Assembly (NCBI GenBank): GCA_947069175.1
Contig: CAMTDV010000003.1
Span: forward strand, 29,848,853-29,912,852
Origin: Scalesia atractyloides
Lineage: Eukaryota > Streptophyta > Magnoliopsida > Asterales > Asteraceae
Length of the DNA stretch: 64,000 bases
Direction of reading: 5' to 3'
Shown here: piece by piece, positions 1 to 10,302 of the stretch
Layout: each line of letters starts with the position of its first letter
How positions within the stretch are numbered: position 1 is the stretch's first letter
The notes under the pieces: generated by a model
Told to the model about the DNA's origin: nothing
The model's database searches: none
The model's input: the letters and a program-made list of their open reading frames with translations, nothing else
Program-made: the position numbers and the translations under genes

Positions 1-1458
1 ACCCGACGAGGTTTCAAGTGCTCCTTCCTACTGAGGGCATCAGCTACCACGTTAGCTTTACCCGGGTGATACCGAATGGCACATTCATAATCGTTCAGGA
101 GTTCGACCCAGCAACGCTGTCGCATGTTCAATTCCTTCTGGTCAAAGATATGCTGGAGGCTCTTGTGATCCATGTAGATTGTGCACTTTGTTCCATATAG
201 ATAGTGTCTTCAAATCTTAAGTGCAAACACAACTGCTCCCAATTCCAGGTCATGTGTTGTGTAGTTTTTCTCGTGAACCTTCAACTGTCGGGATGCATAC
301 GAGATGACCTTATCACGTTGCATGAGTACGTATCCCAATCCTTGAATGGAAGCGTCACAATATACCACAAAATTATCTGTCCCTTCTGGCAAGGACAAAA
401 TGGGTGCACTGCAAAGTTTCTGCTTCAGCAATTGAAATGCTGCTTCCTGCTTGTCATCCCAAGCATACTTGGTGCCCTTCTGGGTGAGAGTGGTAAGCGG
501 TTGTGCGATCTTTGAGAATCCCTCGATGAAACGTCTGTAGTAACCAGCCAAACCCAAAAATTGGCGGATCTCTATCGGTGTCCTAGGTGCTTCCCAGTTC
601 TTGATAGCATCGATCTTGGCGGGATCAACGTGTATACCCTTTTCATTCACGATATGCCCGAGGAACTGAACTTCCCGAATCCAGAAATCACACTTCGAAA
701 GCTTGGCATATAGTTTCTCCTGTTGAAGTAGTTCCAGCAATAATCATAGATGCTCAGCATGTTCTTCTTCACCCTTAGAGTAGACGAGTATATCATCGAT
801 GAACACGATGACAAACTTGTCGAGATACGGCTTACACACGCGGTTCATGAGGTCCATGAACACCGCGGGTTCATTGGTGAGGCCGAAGGGCATGACCAAG
901 AACTCATAATGGCCATACCGAGTACGAAATGCCGTCTTGGAGATATCCTCCTCCCTGACGCGTAACTGGTGACAACCGGACCGTAGATCAATCTTGGAGT
1001 AGTAGCTTAACCCTTGAAGTTGGTCGAAGAGATCGTCGATGCGAGGTAATGGGTATCGGTTCTTGACGGTAACCTTATTGGGTTCCCTGTAGTCGATGCA
1101 CATGCGGAAGGTCCCGTCCTTTTTCTTAACAAAAAGGACTGGAGCTCCCCATGGCGAAGTACTGGGTCGGATAAATCCTTTTTCCAACAATTCCTGAAGT
1201 TGGGTAGACAGCTCTTGCAGCTCTGCTGGAGCTAGGCGGTACGGGGCCTTGGCGATAGGAGTCACATGGTTCGCCAATTCGATTTCAAACTCCACTTTTC
1301 GATGTGGTGGGAGACCAGGTAACTCCTCTGGAAACACATCAGAAAAGTCACGGACGACGGGGATATCTTCAATCCGCTTCTCGTCCTTAGGCTGCTCGAT
1401 GACCAGTGCGAGCAAAGCGAAGGAGTTCTTTCTCCGAAGATACTTCTGAGCTTGCATG
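1..1458 (-). pseudogene. pol: E1 pol: reverse transcriptase and RNase H, broken
   Basis: The minus-strand frame 1457-744 carries the RT fingers and palm, including FVKKKDGTFRMCIDYRE and the catalytic FIDDILVYS. After one stop the frame resumes at 740-210 with the RT thumb (GYYRRFIEGFSKIAQPLTTL) and RNase H (YCDASIQGLGYVLMQ, then a conserved LELGAVVFALKI block). The stop near 741-743 looks like CGA to TGA and the one near 207-209 like TGG to TGA when compared with E2 and E3. Coding similarity continues to base 1, where integrase would follow off the window. The product would copy element RNA into DNA in the virus-like particle. The breaks make this copy unlikely to be functional. Confidence 0.92.
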
Positions 1459-2938
1459 TAAGAGATAATGTTTGTGACGGCGCCTCCTTCTCGCCTTTCA
1501 CCATCAAGACTTCGTCGTTAGAGAGTGGAATACAGATAGCTTTCTCGAAACAGAGAACTTCAGCTCGGACGTCGATTAGCCAATCCATTCCGGCTACCAC
1601 GTCAAAACTACCCAGGGTAGTTGTCATCAGATCAATGGTAAAGGTGTGACTCGCGAGTTTAAGTTGACAGTCGGTTACTAAATGGGTCACATCTACAGAT
1701 TTACCATCGGCTAGTTCTATGACGTAAGGGGTCTCTAGTTGTTTAGGAGTGAGATTTAGGTTCTTCCTAAAAGACTCAGATATAAAACTCTTATCCGCAC
1801 CCGTATCAAAAAGTATAGTAGCAAAACGATCGTTAAGGGGAAACTTACCGGTGGCCACATTCGAGTCGTTTCTGGCCTCTCCGTGGCCCAGCATGAATGC
1901 ACGACCTTTGGCACCTCCTATGCCACCATTTCCATTGTTGCATTGTTGTTATTGTTGTTGTTTCCACCATTGTTGTTGTTGCGAAGCTGCGTGCAGTCTC
2001 GCTTGAAAAGGGCAGTGCTATGGCACTGATAGCATCCCCGGTTATTACCTTGCTGTTGACCTGGTGCTGATTCTGATTTTGTCGAGACATGATTTCCCCG
2101 CTACAATCCTTTGCCGCGTGTCCCGCTTTGCCACATCGTTGGCAGCGATTTCCGGCAAAAGGGCCGTGATGATGGAGGTTACAACGATTACATTGCGGCT
2201 TTCGACCCGCATAGCCGCTTGAGTTCTGGGTGTTGTTGGCAGACTGATTATTGTGACCCCGATTGTTGTTGAAATTGTTGGACCGCTTCTGGTTTCCTTG
2301 TTGTGGCTGGGCTGACGAAGACTGTCGAGCAGGTGAGTCTTCAAATTTTCTTTTGTTATCAGGGACAACTTCAGTTGCACCCCGAGGTGGCAACTTCCTT
2401 TGCTCCACCGCCTTATCGGTGAGTTTATGCGCCAGCCTAATCGCTTGATGCTCCGTCGTAGGGTTGCTAGACATTACCATGCCCTGGATCTCAGGGACCA
2501 GACCCCCAAGATAAAACTCAAGTTGTTTTTCGACGGTGTTAGCCAGATCGGGACATAGGAACACCAGATCATGATGTTTGGCTGTGTATGCTTCAATTTC
2601 AGACCCTACCATCTTGTGGTTCCATAACGCTTGCTCCAACTGCTGAACTCTATCCCGCGGACAGTATTCCTCCTTGATTAGGGCCTTAAACTCGGTCCAG
2701 GCCATTGCGTTCGCCGCAACAAGTCCACGCGTTTGGACTTGTGCGTTCCACCAGATTAATGCCCCATCTTCCAACGTTGAGGCAGCATACTTGACCTTAT
2801 TGACTTCAAGGCAATTGCACATCTCGAACACCGATTCAGACTTTTCAATCCAACGGACCAGTCCTATGGGTCCTTCCGCACCCGTGAACTTGCTCGATTT
2901 TGCATCAAGGAACATCTTGTAGGGGTTAAGACCCCCTC
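1459..2938 (-). pseudogene. gag: E1 gag exon 2 plus aspartic protease, frameshifted
   Basis: Minus-strand frame 2915-1845 is the capsid region (YKMFLDAK start, GALIWWNAQVQTRG, KALIKEEYCPRDRVQQLEQALW). It continues with an Asn/Gln-rich linker and Cys-rich nucleic-acid-binding motifs, CNRCNLHHHGPFAGNRC then CQRCGKAGHAAKDC (CCHC). The second knuckle lies in a shifted frame near 2030-2050. The protease active site LFDTGADKSF is near 1800-1830, in the frame 1894-1262. A further frameshift near 1450-1480 separates protease from RT. Gag packages element RNA and the protease matures the polyprotein. The start is supplied by exon 1 at 3022-3130, across the segment 2939-3021. Confidence 0.9.
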
Positions 2939-3021
2939 CTGAAGACAGAGGATGGGTAGTCAGCGAGAAAGTCTACTAGCCCAACTATTAGATTTTCCCA
3001 TGAAAATTTAATAATGGTTAC
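2939..3021 (-). other. E1 gag intron-like segment, 83 bp, GT...AG
   Basis: On the minus strand this reads GTAACC at the 5' end and TCTTCAG at the 3' end, with an AT-rich interior containing a TAA stop. Removing it joins ...CCAGCAG to GAGGGGGTC in frame (phase 1, codon G|GA). The same length, position and phase occur in E2 (46637-46719) and E3 (56698-56780). Splicing itself cannot be shown from sequence. Confidence 0.72.
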
Positions 3022-3130
3022 CTGCTGGAGGGTTTTGAACACCTGCCAGAGCAGCATTCACGTGTTCTTGGATTAATGCGGCCAATTCTTCAGGTGACAT
3101 GTTGAGGTTTCCGCGACGTCCAGTTGCCAT
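3022..3130 (-). CDS. gag: E1 gag exon 1 (N-terminal 36 codons)
   Basis: The ATG at 3130-3128 opens a short frame of 36 codons plus one base, starting MATGRRGNLNMSPEELAALI. Read straight on, it terminates within the adjoining 83-bp segment. Spliced, it continues into the capsid frame. The matching exon in E2 is also 109 nt. The high conservation of this leader peptide in E1 and E2 supports it as the real gag N-terminus. Confidence 0.7.
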
Positions 3131-3392
3131 TTCAGATCTTATCAAGACAACACAAACACACACCGATAAGTATATATATATCCAATATAGTTATCACATT
3201 CCACACTTCAATCATCGCACAAGTTATGTCAACCCAACAAATTAAACAATCAAAAGGAACATTCGATTAAATAAATTGCAATGTCTCACAAAATACCAAC
3301 CAAACATCTCAGTTTAATTATAAAATTTCAAGTTCAAACATAAGGGGAAACAAACAAACTAAAGAAAACCAAGCGGAGGTTGGCGAGACGAG

Positions 3393-4020
3393 TTAGTCTT
3401 CTACGTCTCCATCTCCCAAGTCGTTATCGTTGCCGTCATCCTCTGCGGCGTTTTCAGCTTCAACAGCCGGGTCCTGTTCCGGCTCTTCTTCCTCCGGATC
3501 CTCCTCCGGGTCTTCCTCCGGATCCTCCTCTTCCTCCTCTACCGGCGCTGGAGGGGCCGATGCTGGTGCGGGTACTGGGGCAGGTGCTTGATGCTGCTCC
3601 AGTTCTTAAATCCTCCAACTGGACTCAAGGACTCTGTCTTCGAGCCAGTCAGCCCTCAGCTGCTCAACACGAAGATCCTTCGAACTTTCCTATTCTCATG
3701 TTGCTCTTCCTCGAGCCTTCCAGTTTTACCAGTTAGTTGACGTATCATCCATCCTTGTGCTTCGATAGTCTCCTGCATTCTCTCTAGCTGTTCCTGTTGT
3801 TTCCTTAACATATCCCTAAGTAGATCGTCCCCTACTCCTAACGAGTTGACCGGTTCGACCGGTATAGCGGTGGTCGGACGGGAGGACGACTCCCCTCCTA
3901 GCGCGAGTCTTTTCCTAGCAGCTAAGCGTGTCTCCACGCCATGAGGTGGTGAGGGTTCGACCATGGGTGCCTTCCCCGGCACCCTTGATTGTCGAGATTT
4001 GTCGATGATGATGATGACAT
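3393..4020 (-). pseudogene. E1 ORF1: acidic coiled-coil protein upstream of gag
   Basis: About 210 codons lie between the primer site and gag. The N-terminus is Ser- and basic-rich (SRQSRVPGKAP, ETRLAARKRLALGG). A heptad-like stretch follows (DDLLRDMLRKQQEQLERMQE), then a long segment of Pro/Ala and Glu/Asp repeats ending LGDGDVED and a stop at 3393-3395. The ATG at 4020-4018 is out of frame with the main frame, which suggests a small frameshift. E2 has the in-frame ATG but a later 1-nt loss. I know no named family. It could be an accessory structural or RNA-binding partner of gag, but no function is shown. Confidence 0.6.
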
Positions 4021-4206
4021 TGCCTGTTGGGTGGTGTAGTTAGTTACGAGTTGCGTGCATCACAATATACATATATATCTTACATAAAATAGTTGTAGTA
4101 TAACACATAACAAGATATCACAGTTCTGTGCCAACTAAGTCTAGTGTCGTGTAACAGCTATAGTTTAGGTCTACTTTTAATGCAAACCTGGTTCTCTATA
4201 GCTAGA

Positions 4207-4219
4207 GGCTCTGATACCA
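4207..4219 (-). other. E1 primer-binding site (initiator Met tRNA type)
   Basis: The minus strand reads TGGTATCAGAGCC starting three bases inside the 5' LTR end, complementary to the 3' end of plant initiator tRNA-Met. The same sequence is found at E2 and E3. Confidence 0.93.
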
Positions 4220-4222
4220 ATC

Positions 4223-6846
4223 TGTCACACCCTCAATTTCCACTTGCGGAGTTTTACCGCGAGGCGTGTGATCAAACCAGAATCTGAGACACTAGTAATA
4301 TCGAACGACTCTATATGATTTATTTAAACATTTTCCAAAAACATTTGTTTAACCATTCATAGTTATTTTCAAATTATCTTAGTTTCAAAGTTTAGTGGAA
4401 GCATTAGTTTCAAAGTTTAGCGGAAGCATTAGAGTAAAGTAAAGTAACGGGCGCCAACATAAACGCCAAAACCAAAAATCCCAAACAATATTCGTAAATA
4501 AGACTCGATAAAAATGTCTTGATCAATGCAAGTGAGTGCACCTAGCGCTCCTAGAGTCCTGAGAAACATGTAAAGAAACAAGTGTCAACATTAAAGAAGA
4601 GTGAATTCATAGGTTTTTATAAGTTCACAAGTTCGGTTAAATGTTTGCTTTCCCCGTTATCCCTAACCCGGGATAACGATATAGTTCCATTGTTCCTAAC
4701 CCGGAATAATAATGTTGGTTCGTAATTAAGTTCAATGTTAACATGTAGGTAGCGAGCCTAAAGTTACGTCACATAAGAGTTCGCGATCGAAGCTGACTGT
4801 TGTTGCCTCAGTGTTGCCAGGTCTATCATTAACCATGGCGAAAGTTAGGCCAAATTAATCACCTGTTGACCATTCCCGGTCGGCTAGCGCGACTAGCTCG
4901 GGTGGGGCTCGTCGGGCCCAGTAGTACTACTTATAATTTCCCCGCTATCTAACCCAATACTAACGATCTGAGAGTTTGTTGAGGACTTCCGTGATATAGC
5001 TACTTAGTGACCATAACGTACATTAACATTAACTTAGTTACCGAGTAGTTTAACGACGTTAATTTCGCATAATGTAAAAGATAGAGTTATAGAGTGTATA
5101 CATGGTTCTCCCCCTATTGTTTAAAACCGGATAAAATAGGGCCGTGAACTCACCTTTAATTGCTCAGTTAGAGTAACACAAAAGTAGCAAATGATGGGAC
5201 CGCTAATCGCGTCCTAACATGTCAACCGATTTAAAGTTAGTGTGTGAACACACTGATACAAAACCCTACGCATAACTAACACACAGTGCGGCCACGTAAT
5301 AGCCAATTCAAAAACACAATCATGCATGCAAAGTATCATCATACCAAAATAATGATCAAACCAACTTGTCATAAACATAGATTAACTCATAAAACACTTT
5401 GGTACATATAAACACAAGTTATCATGTTTCAGCTTGTACGCTCATAACTAGGCTGGTTTTGAGGATTTTTATAAAATAGTTCCAACGTTCCAAAAATTCC
5501 AATTGTTTTACAGGAGGTGTCAACTAAACTGTAGAATTTTATGTAAACTTTTCAAGTCCAAAAGCTTTACCAATTATTTATAAACATTTATATACTAGGC
5601 TACAGTCTGATTCGTCGCTTTCTGACTGCAGTCCACGGGAAAATATATTTAAAAATCATCATTCATCCAATTAAGAAATTCCAGTGGGAGTTTTCCGGAA
5701 ATTACCGTCTCCAGTTACTGTACGAATTTCGTGACCCAACCCCCTACAGACTATGAGATCTGACTCGATAAACAACTAGCAAATTTTGCAGAATTTACGC
5801 AGCTTCAGCTGCTGCACTAAATAACCACTTAAAAATAGCAAATGACCTCATAAAAATATGAATCTTGCGCCATTAGAAGCGTTTTTCAAAGATACAAGTT
5901 TTAGGTTCAGAAAATCCACTTTTCGATAAACAATGGTCAGGTTAAAGCCAATTGAAGTTGGCTGTAAATGTCATTAGGCAAACAGTTTTCGACTTTTATC
6001 GCATTAGAACATGCTTAAACGATCATGACTCTAAATAACAATGATTAACAATAGGTTTATTTGTCAAATATCATCATGTATATCAATATTCATGCAAACC
6101 CTAATTATATAACATGATCTTTATCGCCAAAACGCAGCTTATAATTTTAGTATTCAACATAACATCAAAATCGCAAAGATTCGCATAATCAACCGAACTA
6201 ATCATAAATCACAACACTTTTCATACTAATAATCCTACCATTACACACAATCATGATCAAGATTAAACAAACCCTAATGTGAATCGCAAAACAATTAAAC
6301 CCTAACCTTGAAACGATGATGATTAGCGAACCGGGACAAGATTGGAATCAATCCGGGAGTTGTAGGGCTTCGCGATCGTGAGAGGGGGGGGCTGCCGTCG
6401 CCTTCCTCTATGTGCTAGGGTTTGTTGTTTTTTTTTTAAACACAACTCATACATACAATTATATAGCACAAGGGAAAAGAAAAGGGTGGGGGGGGGGGGC
6501 GACCGCAAAGGGGGGTGGGTTTGGGTAAATGGCTTGGGCCTCAAGTTTAGGTTAATTCCTTGGGCCGCAAGGAGGTGAGGTCGACACGTTTCGCGGCTCG
6601 GTTCGGTTCGGCTATTTATTTATTATTATATTTTTATAACTAATAATCGCGAAATCAAGGCGTGATACAATAATCTACAAAATATACAAACCTCTAATAA
6701 CACATAGCACGCAATTTACCCATTAAATTTACAAAGTTAGCGTAGTTATTGCGAGCGTGTAATTTAATTCTCCGAATTAAATTAGCGTAGGAATGAATAA
6801 CCGTAAATTAGCGCGTTTAAGATACCTGGAAAGCCGGGATGTCACA
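4223..6846 (-). repeat. E1 5' LTR (family F1), 2624 bp
   Basis: The minus strand starts TGTGACATCCCGGC (6846) and ends GGGTGTGACA (4223). It aligns along its length with the LTRs of E2 and E3. It contains G-rich tracts near 6485-6520 and a damaged copy of the family hairpin near 5947. No protein-coding content. Confidence 0.93.
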
Positions 6847-8141
6847 CCTGCCAATCGCAAAAGTTCATCTACTCACAGATACGTACGCAAAACCAATCCC
6901 GGTTGTTGCATTCTTTGACACCGGATCAGCGGCCTCCATTCTAAACCCCGCTATTCTCCCAGAAGAATACTGGAAGCCTCACAGCCAACTGTTTTATACA
7001 GCCAATGGTGAGACTTTTGAGGTGGACAAGATAAGCGCCCTAATACATTTGAGGCTATTCCCATCCTGTACGGTCAAGCACAGGATCTTAGTATTAGACT
7101 CTCAGGGAAAAGACCTGCTATTAGGATTTGATATCCTATATCGATTAAGGGATTTAAGGTATGGAGAAGAAGGCCTTAGGTACAAAAAAATCACACCTTT
7201 CCGAGACTCTACATGGTCTGTCCAATCTCGCTAGTTGCCCTGAAGGAACAGATAATTGAATCGTCTTGTGTGACAAGCCATACAGAATTCCTTACAAAGC
7301 ACAACTCCCCATTATGGCTAAACCCGTCATTTTTTGTCTCATTACCGTTCAAACAAAATGTAGACATAAACCCACCAAAGTCAGTCATCCAGGGATGAAT
7401 CCAGATCATACCCAGCTTGCTATAAAAGAACGTCAAGAATTGGTAAACCAAGACTTAATTGAGCCAAAAATATCCCAATGGGCATGTGAAGCATTTTATG
7501 TTAATAAGCGGAGTGAACAAGTCCAGGGAAAGCTACGGCTGGTAATAAATTACCAACCGCTGATTCACTTTCTAGCTGACGATAAATTCTCCCTACCCCA
7601 AAAGAAATCTCTTTTCTAGTCTCTTGTAAATGCAAAGATCTTATCAAAATTTGATCTATAACAGGGTTTAGGCAACTCGGAATCAAACCAGAAGATAGGC
7701 CAAAGACAGCTTTCTTTATTTCAAATCACCATTACCAATGGAAATAATGCCCTTTGGGTTAAAGAATGCTCCGTCTATTTTCCAAAAAGGAATGGTTCAC
7801 ATATTTGCACCAATACTTGAAAATGCCTAATTTACATTGATGATATCCTCTTGTTCTGTGAAGACGAAGATTCACATGTTGAGTTGCTCACAAAGTTCCA
7901 TTCCATAGTGAAGCAATACGGAATAATGCTCTAAGAAAAGAAAATGGAAATAGGAGTCACAACCATTCATTTCTTGGGAATGAAGATCACCGACGGTATT
8001 TACCAACCACAACCACATATCGCCAAAGAATTGCATCAGTTCCCCGATAAGCTGACATCACAAAAGGAAGCACAACAGTTCCTCGGGTTAGTCAATTACA
8101 TGGCGGACTTTCTACCAAAGCTATCAGAATAGACAGTACAC
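6847..8141 (+). pseudogene. EPRV protease and reverse transcriptase, multiply broken
   Basis: The open frame to 7234 carries an aspartic protease with the active-site motif FFDTGSAAS early and a C-terminal LLLGFDIL flap/strand block. Its first three codons as displayed come from the E1 LTR, so the viral part begins at 6847. RT follows in pieces with frameshifts and stops. A fingers-type block lies at 7266-7619, the palm YIDDILLF at 7833-7856, and a connection block with FLGLVNYMADFLP before a stop near 8130. In the virus these release mature proteins and reverse-transcribe the pregenomic RNA. Here at least four interruptions are visible. Confidence 0.87.
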
Positions 8142-9560
8142 TTGTTCCCCATGTTAAAAAAGAATCCGCCAGAATGGTCAGAAAAGCAAACACAGGCTGT
8201 AAAAGGGATAAAGCATCTTGCTGATATGATGCCCCCTTTAAAGATTCCTGCAACAACCGACAAACGAATCTTACAAACAGACGCCAGCGATGAGCTTTGG
8301 GCAGCAGTACTAATTGTAGAAGATGATGATGGTGTCCGAACAATATGTGGATATAAAAGCGGCACGTTTAAGGAGTCAGAACACGTACAAGATATCTTGG
8401 CGGTAAAGAAAGGAATAGAAAAATTCCAATTCAATCTAGTCGGCTACAGTTTCTTGATTGAAATGGACATGTCCGCTTTCCCAAAGATGCTCGAATTCAA
8501 AAGAAAGATACTCCTAGAATCACAATTATTACGATGGGCAAATTGGTTCTCACAGTGGACATTCACTGTTAAACATATCAAAGGCAAGGAAAATATCCTT
8601 GCAGATTTTTTGTCAAGAACAAAGGCCTATAAATTCAGAAGCTCTAACATGGTTCAGCATTGCAACTCCTACCACCGGGATATCCTACAAGCGGTTTTCA
8701 TGATGAATACAACTAACCCCCAGACTCCGAGAGAAGCCATTCCACTCAACAAAGAATTCAAAGAAAAAGAAATCCCAGAAGAAATCATTGAAGCAATAGC
8801 AGATCAAGCCCTGAAGGACCGTTCTGTCCTAAGTTACAAGACATTTCTCACGGTCACCTTGAAAAACCATGACCTATTTATGAAGGGTCTAGTTTTTCAT
8901 CCGGATTATCCTTTCCTTAATGTCTTTCATATAAGGGATTTATACAGACTACCAAAAGAAGCACTCTGTTTCTTCTGGTACCTCTTTGAAGCCTTCACCA
9001 TTGCCATGTCTTTCAATACCTCCAAATTATTGCAGTACCTAATAGACTGCCAGTTTGGACAGTTATCTAAAGAACAAAGACATACGCTAACCCTCCTCCA
9101 ATGGTTTCTCCCACCCCACCAATGGACTGGACAAATGGCCTCCTCCAACAAAAAGTATTGCGTCGTAATGTTAAGAAGGCCCAGATGCTACATTACTCTG
9201 ACATCAATCCCTCAGAATGGAAAGGCAACCATCTATCATGCCCCTTTCTGCTTCATCCATGCTTGGGTAAGCTACAAACCCTCATCCTTTTCCTCCAAAA
9301 TGTTTCATGAACAGGAATGGATGAGCATTCGAAAATGCCTAGCTACTGCAAATGGTTTCAAACCAGAAGATATACCCAAAGACGTACTTAATGGGGTAAA
9401 CGCATAGAAAAATGAAGACCCAAACTCAAAAGAATGGGATAATGCCCACAAAGATTATATCCGGACGCATCTTACTAAAGGAGTCACCATGCTTCAAATG
9501 ATGAACTAGCTGTATGGGATTATGATAAAGAATTAGACCCAGCCGTTGATCCAGACTCAG
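8142..9560 (+). pseudogene. EPRV RNase H and C-terminal region
   Basis: A 421-codon frame (8142-9407) starts with the RT thumb/RNase H boundary. RNase H acidic positions are visible in LQTDASDELW and LADFLSR, with an MDMSAF block where DN-type motifs usually lie. After RNase H comes ~250 residues of unknown function, ending with FIHAWVSYKP and a Lys/Asp-rich stretch. Related blocks recur on the minus strand at 13276-14330, which supports this as a real part of the viral polyprotein. Past the stop at 9407 similarity to the minus copy continues weakly to ~9560 with further stops. Confidence 0.82.
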
Positions 9561-9593
9561 AATAAAGTTGTAATCATTATTTTAGCTAATTGT

Positions 9594-9683
9594 GTGCTTA
9601 GGATAAAATAAAACTTTAATCACTCTGAAAGTGATAAAAGCATGTGTGCTTAGGATAAAATAAAGCTTTAATCAGTCTTAAAG
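9594..9683 (+). repeat. EPRV promoter-upstream direct repeat (two copies)
   Basis: The motif GTGTGCTTAGGATAAAATAA followed by a CTTTAATCA-type tail occurs twice ~51 bp apart. The same pair is present in the minus copy near 13148-13244. It lies upstream of the ocs-like palindrome and TATA box. It contains AATAAA-like words, but its location argues for an enhancer or spacer rather than a poly(A) site. Confidence 0.6.
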
Positions 9684-9703
9684 TGACATAAGCGCTTATG
9701 TCA
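9684..9703 (+). promoter_or_regulatory. ocs-like palindromic enhancer in EPRV promoter
   Basis: TGACATAAGCGCTTATGTCA is a perfect 20-bp palindrome 81 bp upstream of the TATA box. It differs from the known bZIP-binding ocs core ACGTAAGCGCTTACGT only by CG to CA/TG changes. The minus copy at 13130-13149 keeps one ACG half. A second bZIP-like TGATGTCA lies at 9747-9754. Confidence 0.55.
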
Positions 9704-9784
9704 TGTTTTTTATATTTCATAGATATTTTCTTTGTATTATTAAGAGTGATGTCATGGATGATGTAACCAAGCCTTTCCTTAGTC

Positions 9785-9790
9785 TATAAA
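9785..9790 (+). promoter_or_regulatory. EPRV TATA box
   Basis: TATAAA in the context GTCTATAAAAGGAAGG lies between the enhancer-like palindrome and the primer site, as in Caulimoviridae promoters driving the pregenomic RNA. The same box is kept in the minus copy near 13050-13056. Confidence 0.7.
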
Positions 9791-9859
9791 AGGAAGGCTT
9801 CCCCTCATGTTTAACACCCTTGAGTCTTTCATTTAAGTCTTTTATGTTTATCATCCTAG

Positions 9860-10037
9860 TCTACCCCCTGAGTCTTTTACTGGTTTTATATAAATCAGCT
9901 ATACCCCCCTCCTATCCTTTTACTAGTTTTATATAAATCAGCCATACCCCCTCCTATCCTTTTACAGGTTTTATATAAATCAGCCATACCCCCTGTCTTT
10001 TACTGGTTTATATAAATCAGCCATACCCCCTCCTATC
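9860..10037 (+). repeat. EPRV leader tandem repeat with four TATATAAA words
   Basis: Units containing TTTTATATAAATCAG and CCATACCCCC recur with TATATAAA at 9887, 9930, 9972 and 10009 (spacings 43, 42 and 37 bp), directly before the primer site. The minus copy has only one clear unit (12764-12800). The unit combines a TATA consensus with a pyrimidine tract. Confidence 0.8.
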
Positions 10038-10050
10038 TGGTATCAGAGCC
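10038..10050 (+). other. EPRV primer-binding site (Met tRNA)
   Basis: TGGTATCAGAGCC, complementary to the initiator tRNA-Met 3' end, marks the viral minus-strand origin and the conventional genome zero point. The mirror copy is at 12749-12761 on the minus strand. Confidence 0.88.
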
Positions 10051-10302
10051 ATAACGCTCCTGCCATTCCTTTCTAAGGTGGATTAGTATGCTCTGTGATT
10101 GCCGACTTTGCGCGGATCTCTTACACCCGAAAACAAACCTTACAAGTCCTTTGTCAGACTGGTCCGACACACTGAGTTTTCTTATCGCACATCTAAAAGT
10201 AGCTTGTTAGGTGAGTCGTAAGTCAGAAGAGTCCGCGGTAATTTCCTCAAAGTACGAGCTTGAAGATTAAGATCAAGAGCCTTTAGAAGTCTAAACCCAG
10301 TT

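Larger units (their letters stand above)
1..6846 (-). mobile_element. E1: Tekay-like Ty3/gypsy LTR retrotransposon (family F1), 3' part outside window
   Basis: Read on the minus strand the order is 5' LTR (6846-4223), Met primer site, ORF1, gag with an intron-like segment, protease, RT and RNase H. The window then ends before integrase. The protein order and close similarity to E2 and E3, which carry chromodomain-like tails, place it in the chromovirus/Tekay group. The outer LTR end lies directly against the pararetrovirus protease frame at 6847, so E1 inserted into the provirus. The left end and its target-site duplication are not visible. Leader 4021-4206 and spacer 3131-3392 hold no further frame I can support. 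Confidence 0.93.

Noticed and set aside
1245..1450. Plus-strand frames opposite E1 RT (and their equivalents opposite E2/E3 pol)
   Set aside because: They recur only because the coding strand is conserved. They have no independent motif or start context.
4207..4219. tRNA-Met gene fragments
   Set aside because: The TGGTATCAGAGCC words lie beside LTR ends or the viral promoter and are primer sites. No cloverleaf surrounds them.
6378..6578. Short frames around the G-rich tract of the E1 LTR
   Set aside because: Low-complexity LTR sequence, not kept open in the E2 and E3 LTRs.
9594..9683. AATAAA words as the EPRV poly(A) signal
   Set aside because: They lie upstream of the TATA box. In pararetroviruses the signal should be downstream of the start site, so I list them only as a repeat.
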